A DNA stretch of 64,000 bases from Tabrizicola caldifontis (lineage in GTDB: Bacteria; Pseudomonadota; Alphaproteobacteria; Rhodobacterales; Rhodobacteraceae): positions 1 to 64,000 of the forward strand of contig NZ_SIJH01000012.1 in NCBI RefSeq assembly GCF_004762095.1, written 5' to 3'. Shown here one piece after another: positions 44,739 to 53,666 of the stretch (positions are counted from its first letter, which is position 1; each line of letters starts with the position of its first letter). The notes under the pieces are model-generated. The model saw only the letters and a list, made by a program, of their open reading frames with translations, did not search any database and was not told where the DNA came from. Both the position numbers and the translations under genes were made by a program.

Positions 44739-45539
44739 TCAGTCCAGAAAGGCCGGCTCCAGCACCAGGATCGTCGGCTGCGAAGGCAGGTCGCGCAGGG
44801 AAAGCGCGATCTGCGCCCCGCCCGTCTCGACCACGGCGAATTCCGAAGACATCTCGGCCAGGAAGGCGTTCAGCGAGCCGCGGCTGAACCAGTGCATCGG
44901 GATCACGACCGACGACCGGAACCGTCGCACCACGCCCGCCATGTCCTGAAGCCGCAGCGTGTAGCCGCCATCGACCGGCACCATCACGATGTCCAGCCGC
45001 CCGATCGCCGCGTATTGCTCTGGCGTGGGGATCTGGTGCAGGTGGCCCAGATGGCCGATGCACAGACCGCCGGCCTCGAAGATGAAGATCGAGTTCCCGT
45101 CCCGGCGCGCACCTTCGCCAAAGGGCCCGCGCGTATCGGTGGTAACGTTGCGCACCAGCATCGGGCCCAGGTCCAGCCGGTGATCGGCAGCCGCTGCGCC
45201 CTCGCCCCAGCCCTTCAGCACATGCGGGATCCGCGGATCGGGGTTGGCGGTCCAGTGCGTGGAATGAGCGTTGTTCATCGTCACCACATCAGGCACCAGG
45301 TCCGCAGTCCCAAGATAGCCGGTATAATCGGTGACCGCGACCGTGCCATCGGGCGTGACGATGGCAAAGCTCGCATGGTCGATATAACGGATGAGAACCT
45401 GGTTCGCCTCCAGCCCGTCATGCAGCGCCGCGGGCATCACCTGCGGCTCGGCCCCGGCCAGCGCGATGCAGTGCGATGGGATCCGGTCCTGCGCCGAGGC
45501 GGGCACGGCAAGCATGGCAAGGGCAATGATCAGACGCAT
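44739..45539 (-). CDS. Secreted metallo-beta-lactamase-fold protein with a degenerate metal site
   Basis: 266-residue protein with a signal peptide (MRLIIALAMLAVPASAQ). The fold is recognisable from IRYIDHASFAIVTPDG, VVTMNNAHSTHW, CIGHLGHLHQ and VDIVMVPVDGGYT-type strands. The usual HxHxDH metal motif is replaced by NAHSTH, so one or more ligands are missing. A substrate cannot be assigned; it resembles UlaG-like lactonases. The ATG at 45539 follows GGGAGGT, excluding a longer start. Confidence 0.75.
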   Translation of the reverse strand: MRLIIALAMLAVPASAQDRIPSHCIALAGAEPQVMPAALHDGLEANQVLIRYIDHASFAIVTPDGTVAVTDYTGYLGTADLVPDVVTMNNAHSTHWTANPDPRIPHVLKGWGEGAAAADHRLDLGPMLVRNVTTDTRGPFGEGARRDGNSIFIFEAGGLCIGHLGHLHQIPTPEQYAAIGRLDIVMVPVDGGYTLRLQDMAGVVRRFRSSVVIPMHWFSRGSLNAFLAEMSSEFAVVETGGAQIALSLRDLPSQPTILVLEPAFLD

Positions 45540-45692
45540 CGGACCTCCCGATAGTTTGCCAAGGGTAACCCGGATTGGCGGCAGGTCACCCGGCAGCCGC
45601 ATCACGGATGCGCGAGGTCAGAACCATACCGCCCCAAGACGGCATGGCTCCACGCCCATTGCGGACAAGTCGTTCTTCCTCTCTGCCCAAAT

Positions 45693-45743
45693 ATCCCGGC
45701 CGGAGGCCCGGCGAGCGTCCTTGCGTCCTTCACGCAAGGACGC
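45693..45743 (-). terminator. Two adjacent stem-loops after the GNAT gene
   Basis: A perfect 12-bp stem, GCGTCCTTGCGT / ACGCAAGGACGC (45715-45726 and 45732-45743), is followed on the minus strand by a second GC hairpin (CCGGGCC / GGCCGG) and then ATATTTGGGCAGAGAG. A GC hairpin followed by A-TATTTGG plus purines is a common gene-end pattern in Rhodobacteraceae, so termination of the cox-thrC-M16-GNAT transcript is likely. Confidence 0.6.
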
Positions 45744-45796
45744 GAGGTGAAAGGCATGCGCCCGCAATGGCGCTCGATTCCCCCGGTGACCGGGCC

Positions 45797-46384
45797 TCAG
45801 CCCACGTCGGTTCGCCCGCGCCGATCTCCGCGCAGGTTGGCGTAAAGCACATGGTTGCGCCAGCGCCCGTTGATCTGCAGATAGCTCTGCGCAACGCCTT
45901 CATACTTGAAGCCGCACTTTTCAAGCACCCCGCGCGAGGCAACGTTTTCCGGCAGGCAGGCGGCTTCCAGCCGCGACAGGTCCATCCGGGTGAAGGCATG
46001 GTGGGTCAGGGCCAGGATCGCCTCGCGCATGTAACCCTGCCGGGCGAAGGGTTCCCCGATCCAGTAGCCGAAGGTTCCGGTCTGGGCCGGGCCGCGGCGG
46101 ATATTGTCCAGCGTCAGCGCGCCGAGAAGCTGGTTATCATCGCGGCGGATCAGCAGCATCGGCAGCGCCGTGCCCTGGGCTTCAGCCCGCTGCGCCCAAT
46201 AGACCCGATTGGTGAAAGCCCGGCGCGACAGGTGGTCGGTTGACCAGACGGGTTCCCATCTGGCCAGGAACTCGGCCGAAGCGGCGCGCAGTTCGGCCCA
46301 TTGGCGCCAGTCGGCATGTTCGGGCAGGCGCAGCGTCATGCGCTCGGTTTCAACCCGGACGCGCCGCTTCAGCCCCAGCAGCAT
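45797..46384 (-). CDS. GNAT-family N-acetyltransferase (RimJ/RimL type)
   Basis: 195-residue acetyltransferase. Seen: ETERMTLRLPEHADW at the N-terminus, GYWIGEPFARQGYMREA (acetyl-CoA pyrophosphate loop) and LEAACLPENVASRGVLEKCGF, all typical of the RimJ/RimL group that acetylates protein N-termini, though many members have other targets. Its ATG overlaps the M16 peptidase stop by one base. It is the last gene of the long minus-strand run starting at coxB. Confidence 0.85.
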   Translation of the reverse strand: MLLGLKRRVRVETERMTLRLPEHADWRQWAELRAASAEFLARWEPVWSTDHLSRRAFTNRVYWAQRAEAQGTALPMLLIRRDDNQLLGALTLDNIRRGPAQTGTFGYWIGEPFARQGYMREAILALTHHAFTRMDLSRLEAACLPENVASRGVLEKCGFKYEGVAQSYLQINGRWRNHVLYANLRGDRRGRTDVG

Positions 46385-47643
46385 CAGGCGGCAAGCCCCT
46401 TCCGAATCGCCTCGATCCCCGGAGCCTGCGCCACAGGGCCGTAGATCGCCAACGCCGATTTCGCAGCCGTCAGCCCCTCGGCATAGCTGCGGACGGCCGC
46501 TGTATCGACCGCATCGATCTTGGCGACGGTTTCTGCCAGGGGCGGCACCCGGCCCCAAATCGACAACAGCCGCGCATTGCGCTCGGCCCTGGACGAGGGG
46601 CTTTCCAGCCCCATCAGAAGCCCCGCACGCAGCTGGGCGCGGGCACGGGCGACTTCTGCCTCGGTCATGTCCTCGGCAGCGCGCCTCAGCTCGTCAACGG
46701 TCAACCGCGTCAGTTCGCCGATCTCCTGTTCCGATGTGCCGGCATAGATCGTGATGTGACCGGTGTCCTCGTAGGCGGAAGCCTGGGCGTGGATCGAATA
46801 GCACAGGCCCCGGTCTTCGCGGATCTTCTGGAACAGCCGGCTGGACATGCCCCCACCCATCGCGGTCGCATAGACCTGCGCGGCATAGACCGCATCGTCG
46901 CGGTAGCCCGGGCCTTCGAAGGACAGGGCGAAATGGACCTGTTCCAGATCCTTCACCTCGCGTCGCTCGCCGCCCTCGAACCGCGCCGGCTCGACCGCGG
47001 GGCGCCCGACGGGCCTGAGGCGGCCGAAGATGTGCTCGGCTGCCGCCACGATGGCCGCATGGTCCACCCCGCCCGCAGCCGAGAGAATCATCTGGTCGGG
47101 GCTGTAATGCGCACCGGTGAAGGCCTCGAAATCGGCCTTGCGGAAGGCGGCGACGCGTTCCTCCGGGCCCAGGATCGTGCGGCCGAAGGGCTGGTTCGGA
47201 TAGCTCACCTCATGCAGCCAGTCGAAGATGATGTCGTCGGGCGTGTCCAGCGCCTGGCCGATCTCCTGCAGGATCACATGCCGTTCCGTCTCGATATCCG
47301 CCTTGCGGAAAAGCGGGTGAAGCACGATGTCCGCGATCACATCCAGCGCCATCACGACATCCTGCGACAGTACGCGGGCATAATAGGCCGTCATCTCGCG
47401 GCTGGTATAGGCGTTGATGTAACCGCCCACGTCCTCGATTTCCTCGGCGATGCGCAGTGCAGAGCGGCGCCGGGTTCCCTTGAAGGCCATGTGCTCCAGG
47501 AAATGCGCGATGCCGTTCTGTTCGGGCTGTTCGTGGCGGCCGCCGGCCTCCACCCACAGGCCTATGCTGGCCGATTGCAGGCCCGGCATGTCCTCGGTGA
47601 CGATGCGGAAGCCGTTGGCAAGCGTATGCAGTTGAAGCGTCAA
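46384..47643 (-). CDS. M16-family zinc peptidase (processing-peptidase type)
   Basis: 419-residue protein with the inverted zinc motif HxxEH in AHFLEHMAFKG near residue 48 and the distal Glu in EEIEDVGGYINAYTSRE. Length and the GGGMSSRLFQKIREDRGL segment match the mitochondrial processing peptidase beta/PqqL group. The natural substrate is unknown. It follows thrC by 137 bases and is coupled to the GNAT gene. Confidence 0.92.
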   Translation of the reverse strand: MTLQLHTLANGFRIVTEDMPGLQSASIGLWVEAGGRHEQPEQNGIAHFLEHMAFKGTRRRSALRIAEEIEDVGGYINAYTSREMTAYYARVLSQDVVMALDVIADIVLHPLFRKADIETERHVILQEIGQALDTPDDIIFDWLHEVSYPNQPFGRTILGPEERVAAFRKADFEAFTGAHYSPDQMILSAAGGVDHAAIVAAAEHIFGRLRPVGRPAVEPARFEGGERREVKDLEQVHFALSFEGPGYRDDAVYAAQVYATAMGGGMSSRLFQKIREDRGLCYSIHAQASAYEDTGHITIYAGTSEQEIGELTRLTVDELRRAAEDMTEAEVARARAQLRAGLLMGLESPSSRAERNARLLSIWGRVPPLAETVAKIDAVDTAAVRSYAEGLTAAKSALAIYGPVAQAPGIEAIRKGLAA

Positions 47644-47780
47644 GGTCCGGTCCCGGCGTTCAGGCGTGTCGCCTGCTCATACAGCCGCGGCGCCGCAAGC
47701 GAAAGAGGCGAGGTCGCCCCCCTCCTCGTGCGACTTTGTCTTCCCGCCGGGCGGCACCGCCGCCGCGAGGAGAGACGATC

Positions 47781-49169
47781 TCATCGACGCGCGATCCTCT
47801 CGTACACCAGCGCCTGCAAGGCGGAGAGGTCGTTCGGCACCCGTGTCACCCGCTCTGGCCGGTCGAAAAGGTCCGCCATATGCGGCGGAAGGCCGGGGCG
47901 AACGCCGGTCGCGCACTCCACGGCATCGGGAAACTTCGCCGGGTGCGCGGTTGCCAGCGTGACCATGGGGGCAAGCCCGACATGTTCCTCGGCTACCTTC
48001 ACGCCCACTGCCGTATGCGGGCAAAGCAGTTCCCCCGTCGTCTTCCAGTGTCTTGCGATCACCGCCAGCGTCTCGTCCTCGTCGCAGCGGCCCGAGGCGA
48101 ATGTGGCCCGCAGCATCTCGATGGCACCCTTCGACAGGGTGAAGCCCCCCGTCTTCAGTTCCGCCATCAGCGAAGCCACGGCAGCCCCGTCCCGACCATA
48201 GGCATCGAAGAGCACCCGCTCGAAGTTCGAGGAGACCTGGATGTCCATCGACGGGCTGATCGAGGGTTTGACACCGTGCATACGATAGTCGCCGGTGCGC
48301 AGCACCCGGTCGAGAATGTCGTTCTGGTTCGTGGCGATCACCAGTCGGTCGATCGGCAATCCCATCTGCCTGGCGATGTAGCCGGCGAAGATGTCGCCGA
48401 AATTGCCGGTGGGCACAGTGAAGCTGACCGCGCGGTGCGGCGCCCCAAGCGCGGTGGCGGCGTAGAAATAATAGACCACCTGCGCCAGCACCCGCGCCCA
48501 ATTGATGCTGTTCACGCCCGCCAGCCGGACGCGATCGCGGAAGGCGAAGTCGTTGAACATGTCCTTCACCCGGGCCTGGGCGTCGTCGAATGTGCCGTCG
48601 ATTGCCAGCGCATGGACGTTCGGCTCGGACGGCGTCGTCATCTGGCGCCGCTGCACCTCCGAAACACGGCCATGCGGGAAGAGGATGAACACGTCCACAT
48701 TGGGCAGCCCCCGGAACGCCTCCATCGCCGCCGATCCGGTGTCGCCCGAGGTCGCGCCGACGATGGTGATCCGTTCCCCCGTCCGGGCCAGCGCCGCCTG
48801 CATCATCTGGCCGATGAGGCTCATGGCAAAGTCCTTGAAGGCCAGCGTCGGGCCGTGGAACAGTTCCAGCAGGAAATGGTTAGACCCAAGCTGCACAAGG
48901 GGCGCGCGCGCAGCGTGGTGGAAGCCCTTGTAGGCATTCGCGATCAGACTGCGGAATTCGTCGTCCGTAAAGAACCCGCCCAGAAAGGGCCGCATCACGC
49001 GAAAGGCGACGTCCTCGTATGGCAGGCCAGCCAGCGCCGCGATTTCGGCAGTCATCATGGTCGGCACGGTATCGGGCACATACAGACCGCCATCGCGGGC
49101 AAGGCCGGTCATCATCGCCTCGCCGAAGCCAAGGACGGGGGCGGCACCACGGGTCGAGATGTACTGCAT
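47781..49169 (-). CDS. thrC: Threonine synthase
   Basis: 462-residue PLP enzyme that converts O-phosphohomoserine to threonine. Seen: MQYISTRGAAPVLGFGEAMMTGLARDGGLYVP start, the PLP lysine in TLAFKDFAMSL, the phosphate-binding GATSGDTGSAA and PTGNFGDIFAGY. It is the long (type 2) form. The ATG at 49169 follows GAAGGCAAGAG, 11 bases after the SURF1 stop. Confidence 0.96.
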   Translation of the reverse strand: MQYISTRGAAPVLGFGEAMMTGLARDGGLYVPDTVPTMMTAEIAALAGLPYEDVAFRVMRPFLGGFFTDDEFRSLIANAYKGFHHAARAPLVQLGSNHFLLELFHGPTLAFKDFAMSLIGQMMQAALARTGERITIVGATSGDTGSAAMEAFRGLPNVDVFILFPHGRVSEVQRRQMTTPSEPNVHALAIDGTFDDAQARVKDMFNDFAFRDRVRLAGVNSINWARVLAQVVYYFYAATALGAPHRAVSFTVPTGNFGDIFAGYIARQMGLPIDRLVIATNQNDILDRVLRTGDYRMHGVKPSISPSMDIQVSSNFERVLFDAYGRDGAAVASLMAELKTGGFTLSKGAIEMLRATFASGRCDEDETLAVIARHWKTTGELLCPHTAVGVKVAEEHVGLAPMVTLATAHPAKFPDAVECATGVRPGLPPHMADLFDRPERVTRVPNDLSALQALVYERIARR

Positions 49170-49180
49170 CGCTCTTGCCT

Positions 49181-49849
49181 TCACACCTTCCGCATCCTGA
49201 TACGCCAGAGCAGGAACAGAGTCATCCCCGCCCAGGTCGCGGCCAGCAGAAACCACTGGATCGCATAGCCCCAATGGTCGTTGGGTATACCAGAGGTATC
49301 CACGGGCACCGGCTCGATCCCGTCACCGGTTGGCCTGGCCGCGACAATCAGTGTCGGCTCTGTCTTCAGCGCCGCCGCCATGGCGGGCACATCGCGGGCA
49401 AACCACAGCCCGGTCTTCCGGTCGGGTGGCGGGGTGAAGGCGTTGGTATCCTGCGGCCAGTGCAGATGACCCTCGACACGCGCCTCGGTCACCGTGCGGG
49501 GGGCATTGCGGGCCTCTTCGGGCAGAAAGCCGCGCTGGACCATGATGCGGCGCCCATCCGGCAGGACGAAGGCCTCGATCAGAAGGACACCCGGGCTTGC
49601 CCCGCGCTGACCGGCCAGCACCTCGATCGTCTCTCCGGTGAAGCGGCCCTCGGCGTAAACGGGCTTGAACTTGTCGCGCAACTCTTCCGGCTGGTCGGGA
49701 AGAGGCACAGGGATATCCCCGATCCGGGCCTCGATCGCGTCAAGATATACCCGCTTTTCCTCCATCCGGCGCAATTGCCAGAAACCCAGGTTCATCAGGA
49801 TCGCCACTCCCACGAGGCCGAGGATGGCGGGAAACAGATAGCGGCGCAT
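49181..49849 (-). CDS. SURF1 family cytochrome oxidase assembly protein
   Basis: 222-residue protein with membrane helices at both ends (residues 5-24 and about 195-215) around a periplasmic domain, as in SURF1/Shy1. Seen: NLGFWQLRRMEEKR, VQRGFLPEE, and NDHWGYAIQWFLLA near the C-terminus, the site that holds heme a. It supports heme a insertion in subunit I of the aa3 oxidase. It follows coxC beyond a weak terminator. Confidence 0.92.
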   Translation of the reverse strand: MRRYLFPAILGLVGVAILMNLGFWQLRRMEEKRVYLDAIEARIGDIPVPLPDQPEELRDKFKPVYAEGRFTGETIEVLAGQRGASPGVLLIEAFVLPDGRRIMVQRGFLPEEARNAPRTVTEARVEGHLHWPQDTNAFTPPPDRKTGLWFARDVPAMAAALKTEPTLIVAARPTGDGIEPVPVDTSGIPNDHWGYAIQWFLLAATWAGMTLFLLWRIRMRKV

Positions 49850-49868
49850 GGCTTACCCCGGAAATGAA

Positions 49869-49894
49869 AAGCGCAGGCCCGAAGGCCCGCGCTT
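49869..49894 (-). terminator. Terminator/attenuator between coxC and SURF1
   Basis: AAGCGC-A-GGCC and GGCC-C-GCGCTT pair around a CGAA loop (one mismatch). On the minus strand it is followed by TTTCATTT. It is positioned between co-directional genes, so it may reduce rather than stop transcription into SURF1 and thrC. Confidence 0.65.
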
Positions 49895-49920
49895 GAACGG
49901 TTGTAGGGCTTGACCGTGGC

Positions 49921-50724
49921 TCAGCCCTGCCCCCAGACATAGACAGCGGCAAAGAGGAACAGCCAGACCACGTCCACGAAGTGCCAGTACCAGATGGCAG
50001 CTTCGAAGCCGACATGCTTTTCGGGCGTGAAATGTCCCTTCAGCACACGGATCAGGCAGACGGTCAGGAAGATCGTGCCGATGATCACATGAAAACCGTG
50101 GAAGCCCGTCGCCATGAAGAACGTGGCGCCGTAGATGTTGCCGGCAAAGCCGAAGGCCGCGTGGCTGTATTCATAGGCCTGCATGAAGGTGAAGATCACA
50201 CCAAGAACGATGGCGATGATCAGACCGTTCACCACGTCCTTGCGATTGTTTTCGTGCACCAGCGCATGGTGAGCCCAGGTCGCAGCGCAGCCCGACAAGA
50301 GCAGGATCAGCGTGTTGATGAAGGGCAGATGCCAAGGGTCGAAGGTCTCGATCCCCGGCGGCGGCCACACACCATCCACCGCCGGCGACTGCGGCCCCAT
50401 CGGATACATGCGGTGCTTGAAGAAGGTCCAGAACCAGGCCACGAAGAACATGACCTCGGACATGATGAACAGGATGAAGCCATACTTCAGGCCCAGCCGC
50501 ACGACCGGCGTATGGTCACCTGCCTGGCTTTCCTGCACGACCTCGGACCACCAGGCGAACATGACGTAGAGCACGCCAGCAAGGCCGATCAGCGCCAGCC
50601 AAGGGGCCGAGCCGTGCATCCACAGCACCGCGCCAAACAGCATGACGAATGCCGCGATCGAGCCGAGCAGCGGCCAGATCGACGGAGGCAGGACGTGGTA
50701 ATCGTGGTTCTTTGCGTGGGCCAT
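49921..50724 (-). CDS. ctaE: Cytochrome c oxidase subunit III
   Basis: 267-residue inner-membrane subunit with seven hydrophobic segments. Seen: [34 protein letters not shown] with the Glu/His region, the lipid-cleft HxxxE area and [11 protein letters not shown] and [19 protein letters not shown]. It stabilises the aa3 oxidase and supports proton uptake. Order ctaC-ctaB-small ORF-ctaG-ctaE is that of Paracoccus. It follows ctaG by 27 bases. Confidence 0.96.
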   Translation of the reverse strand: MAHAKNHDYHVLPPSIWPLLGSIAAFVMLFGAVLWMHGSAPWLALIGLAGVLYVMFAWWSEVVQESQAGDHTPVVRLGLKYGFILFIMSEVMFFVAWFWTFFKHRMYPMGPQSPAVDGVWPPPGIETFDPWHLPFINTLILLLSGCAATWAHHALVHENNRKDVVNGLIIAIVLGVIFTFMQAYEYSHAAFGFAGNIYGATFFMATGFHGFHVIIGTIFLTVCLIRVLKGHFTPEKHVGFEAAIWYWHFVDVVWLFLFAAVYVWGQG

Positions 50725-50751
50725 GGCCGACGGTTCCCTCGTTTCTTGTCT

Positions 50752-51345
50752 TCAGTTCACCGCGGCTGCGTCGGCCGCGGCGGGTTCGCTGAGCACTGCC
50801 TGATCCTGAGGCAGCGGCGTTTCATGGAAAGTGTAGCTGAGGACGATTTCCTGCACAAACCGGCCCTCGGGATCGTCGACCATCGCGGGATCGACGTAGA
50901 AGCTGACCGGCAGCTGCACCGTTTCGCCGGGCTGCAACACCTGTTCGGTAAAGCAGAAACAGGCAATCTTGGTGAAATAACCGCCCGCCGCATAGGGATA
51001 GACGTTGAAGCTGGCGGTCCCGGCAACGGGGCGCGAGGTCGGGTTGTGCGCCTCGTAGAAGGCAAGGCCGGTCTCGCCGATGCGGATTTCCATCGAAGGG
51101 ACGGCGGGCTTGAAGGTCCAGGGCATGCCCTGTTCCAGCGATGCGTCAAAGCGCACCTTCACCGTGCGATCCAGAACGACATCAGACCCGGCCTCTGCCA
51201 CGCTGGTCGTGCCACCGAAGCCGGTGACGCGGCAGAACCAGTCGTAGAAGGGCACTGCCGCGAAGGACAGCGAGGCCATGGTGATGACGACGCCGACCAG
51301 CTTGACGAGTGTACGGTTCGGTCCCTGAAGGCGCGGGAAGATCAT
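50752..51345 (-). CDS. ctaG: Cytochrome c oxidase assembly protein CtaG (Cox11)
   Basis: 197-residue protein with one N-terminal membrane helix (about residues 14-31) and a periplasmic immunoglobulin-like domain. Hallmarks: VPFYDWFCRVTGFGGTT and the copper-binding CFCF (KIACFCFTEQ). It delivers copper to the CuB site of subunit I. Its ATG overlaps the stop of the small gene upstream by 4 bases. Confidence 0.96.
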   Translation of the reverse strand: MIFPRLQGPNRTLVKLVGVVITMASLSFAAVPFYDWFCRVTGFGGTTSVAEAGSDVVLDRTVKVRFDASLEQGMPWTFKPAVPSMEIRIGETGLAFYEAHNPTSRPVAGTASFNVYPYAAGGYFTKIACFCFTEQVLQPGETVQLPVSFYVDPAMVDDPEGRFVQEIVLSYTFHETPLPQDQAVLSEPAAADAAAVN

Positions 51346-51548
51346 TGGCCAGCCTCCCGAGGTGTGGTCTGGGAGGGCACCATCTCGGGCCGCACGACAT
51401 GGTCGAAGGCCTGCATTGGCTCGCCGCGGCGGATCTTGACCACGGTCAGCGCGAAGACCAGTGCGACGAAGGCCGCCAGCGTCAGGCCAAGCCCGAGGTT
51501 GCGGCTGAAGCGGCGCCTGTGCAGTTCGTGGGTAGCCCGGATGGCCAT
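51342..51548 (-). CDS. Small single-helix protein of the cox operon
   Basis: 68-residue protein: basic N-terminus (MAIRATHELHRRRFSRN), one membrane helix (about residues 19-38), and a short polar C-terminus. It takes the place of the small ORF between ctaB and ctaG in Paracoccus and Rhodobacter (CoxF-like). A role in oxidase assembly is inferred from position alone. It lies 1 base after ctaB and overlaps ctaG by 4 bases, so translation is coupled. Confidence 0.75.
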   Translation of the reverse strand: MAIRATHELHRRRFSRNLGLGLTLAAFVALVFALTVVKIRRGEPMQAFDHVVRPEMVPSQTTPREAGQ

Positions 51549-51549
51549 G

Positions 51550-52494
51550 TTACCAGCCCCCCAGCCCGTAGGGCTTCAATGCGGCTTCCACCAGGAAAGC
51601 GGCGAAGTGCAGGAAAAGATACATGAGCGAGAAGCGGAAGAAGGCCTTTTCTACGGCGTAACCGTCAGCTTCGGCCATGGCCTCATCGCGCCGCCGGATG
51701 CGCAGGGCGCCGACCACGAACCAAAGGTTCAGCACCACGGCCACCGCCAGCGTCAGCGGACCGCCGATCGAGGTCAGCGCCGCACCGACCGCAACGGGCA
51801 CCAGAAGCAGGGTATAGGCCAGGATATGCGCCCGCGTCACCTTGCGGCCATGGGTCACGGTCAGCATCGGCACACCGGCCTTGTGGTAGTCTTCCTTCAT
51901 GAACAGCGCCAGCGCCCAGAAATGCGGCGGCGTCCACATGAAGATCAGCGAAAACATCAGCAGGGCTTCCACGCTGACCGAGCCTGTCGCGGCCGCCCAG
52001 CCGATCATGGGCGGAAAGGCCCCGGCCGCACCGCCGATCACGATATTCTGCGGGGTAGAGCGCTTCAGCCAGATGGAATAGATCACGGCATAGAAGAAGA
52101 TCGTGAATGCCAGCAGGGCCGCTGCAGCCCAGTTCGTCGCCAGCCAAAGCATGACGACGCTGATGCCGGAAAGCGCAAGGCCCACGGCCAGCGCCTCGCC
52201 TGCCGCGACCCGACCTGCGGGCACCGGGCGGCGCGCAGTCCGCCTCATCACGGCATCGATATCGGCATCCCACCACATGTTAAGGGCACCGCTCGCCCCC
52301 GCGCCCAGAGCGATGAACAGGATCGCGGCGAAGGCTTCTACCGGGTGCAGCGCGACCGGCGCGACCAGCAGACCCACCAGCGCCGTAAAGACGACCAGCG
52401 ACATCACGCGCGGTTTCAGAAGCTGCACATAATCGCCGAAGCCGGGCTCATGGCCGGCACCGGTCGTCGTCTGATAGGCGTGAATATCGCTCAT
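51550..52494 (-). CDS. ctaB: Protoheme IX farnesyltransferase
   Basis: 314-residue polytopic enzyme that makes heme O from heme B and farnesyl diphosphate, the precursor of heme A. Seen: [16 protein letters not shown], the prenyl-diphosphate motif [15 protein letters not shown] (DxxxD), and the second loop [17 protein letters not shown] with [11 protein letters not shown]. The ATG at 52494 follows GGAG. It follows coxB by 64 bases in the reverse operon. Confidence 0.96.
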   Translation of the reverse strand: MSDIHAYQTTTGAGHEPGFGDYVQLLKPRVMSLVVFTALVGLLVAPVALHPVEAFAAILFIALGAGASGALNMWWDADIDAVMRRTARRPVPAGRVAAGEALAVGLALSGISVVMLWLATNWAAAALLAFTIFFYAVIYSIWLKRSTPQNIVIGGAAGAFPPMIGWAAATGSVSVEALLMFSLIFMWTPPHFWALALFMKEDYHKAGVPMLTVTHGRKVTRAHILAYTLLLVPVAVGAALTSIGGPLTLAVAVVLNLWFVVGALRIRRRDEAMAEADGYAVEKAFFRFSLMYLFLHFAAFLVEAALKPYGLGGW

Positions 52495-52558
52495 CCCGGC
52501 TCCGTTCTGGCTGGGGCGCCTGACCTCGCAGGCGCCCGGCACGTCGCATCAGGCGGGC

Positions 52559-53470
52559 TCAGTTGCCCGACGCCAACTGCACCGGCTGGGCCGTCGCTGC
52601 CTGAGACAGCACCACGTTGCCAGCCTTGGCCTGTTCCAGCCACTGGGCGTAGGCGGCTTCCGAAACCACCTTCACGGTGATCGGCATGTAGGCATGCATC
52701 TGACCGCACAGCTCCGAGCATTGTCCGAAATAGATGCCTTCCTTCTCGGGCTTGAACCACAGCGCTGCCAGACGACCGGGCACTGCGTCCTGCATCACGC
52801 CGAAGGCAGGCACCTTCCAGGAATGGATCACGTCAGCCGCCGTCACCTGCACCACCACGGTCTTGCCCACCGGCACCACCAGCGCCGTATCGGTTGCCAG
52901 CAGGAACTGATCCTTCGTGTAACCCAGCGCGGCAAGCTCGGCCTCGACCTCGGGGGTCAGCATGTTCGCGCCGCCGGCGGCGGGCGAGCCGACCATGTAG
53001 CTGTCGAAGCTGATGCCCTCATCGACATACTCGTAGCCCCAGTACCATTGGTAGCCGGTTGCCTTGATCGTCACGTCGCCGACCGGGATTTCCTGCTGCT
53101 TGAACAGGATAGGCAGCGAGAAGGCCCCGATGAACACCAGGATCACGATCGGGATCACCGTCCATGCCACCTCAAGCGGCGAGTTGTGGGTGAACCGCGC
53201 GGGCGTCGGGTTCGACCTGGAATTGTAACGGATCATCACATAGATCAGCAGTGCCGTGACGAAGATCACGATCGCGGTGATGATGTACAGGATCATGTGG
53301 TCCAGCCAGTGGATATCGTCGGCGAGCGACGTGCCCGCAGGCTGGAACCCCATGGCGCCGTTGACCGGCTGTCCAATGATTTCAAGGGCTTGCTGGGCAA
53401 TGGCGCTGCCCGCCACCATGCTTGCAGAGGCGGCCGCGGCAATGCCGGTCATTGCAGTCGAAAGGCGCAT
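52559..53470 (-). CDS. ctaC: Cytochrome c oxidase subunit II
   Basis: 303-residue subunit with an N-terminal signal, two membrane helices (about residues 55-80 and 100-120) and the periplasmic CuA domain. The CuA ligands are in HSWKVPAF and the [13 protein letters not shown] motif. It takes electrons from cytochrome c. Subunit I (ctaD) is not in this window, as usual in these bacteria where it is encoded elsewhere. It is the first gene of the operon, divergent from the hydrolase pseudogene. Confidence 0.96.
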   Translation of the reverse strand: MRLSTAMTGIAAAASASMVAGSAIAQQALEIIGQPVNGAMGFQPAGTSLADDIHWLDHMILYIITAIVIFVTALLIYVMIRYNSRSNPTPARFTHNSPLEVAWTVIPIVILVFIGAFSLPILFKQQEIPVGDVTIKATGYQWYWGYEYVDEGISFDSYMVGSPAAGGANMLTPEVEAELAALGYTKDQFLLATDTALVVPVGKTVVVQVTAADVIHSWKVPAFGVMQDAVPGRLAALWFKPEKEGIYFGQCSELCGQMHAYMPITVKVVSEAAYAQWLEQAKAGNVVLSQAATAQPVQLASGN

Positions 53471-53489
53471 GTCTTTTTCCCGTTCGTGC

Positions 53490-53504
53490 GGCGGCTTTGC
53501 CGCC
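53490..53504 (-). promoter_or_regulatory. Leader hairpin upstream of ctaC
   Basis: GGCGGC and GCCGCC pair around a 3-base loop about 20 bases before the ctaC ATG. On the plus strand it is followed by TTATTG. It may be an mRNA-stabilising hairpin for the oxidase transcript. Short, and judged by eye. Confidence 0.3.
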
Positions 53505-53559
53505 TTATTGTCAGGTCTGCCGTCGAGGACAGAATCCCGTTGAATCCCGCTTGCTTCAA

Positions 53560-53589
53560 ATCATAATGCCGCGGGCGGGACAAGTGAAA
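53560..53589 (-). promoter_or_regulatory. Possible ctaC promoter
   Basis: On the minus strand TTTCAC (53589-53584) and TATGAT (53565-53560) are 18 bases apart, about 90 bases before the ctaC start. The -10 box is good and the -35 box weak. Confidence 0.3.
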
Positions 53590-53607
53590 CCGTTGCGACA
53601 TAGCAGC

Positions 53608-53629
53608 GCCCCGGACACAGATCCGGGGC
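53608..53629. repeat. Short palindrome GCCCCGGA/TCCGGGGC
   Basis: A perfect 8-bp stem with a 6-base loop (CACAGA) lies just before the hydrolase pseudogene. Similar CCCCGGA...TCCGGGG palindromes occur between genes in this bacterial group. Role unknown. Confidence 0.35.
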
Positions 53630-53666
53630 CCACAGCCGGGAAAGGGCGCACGCTCCAGACCTTCTG

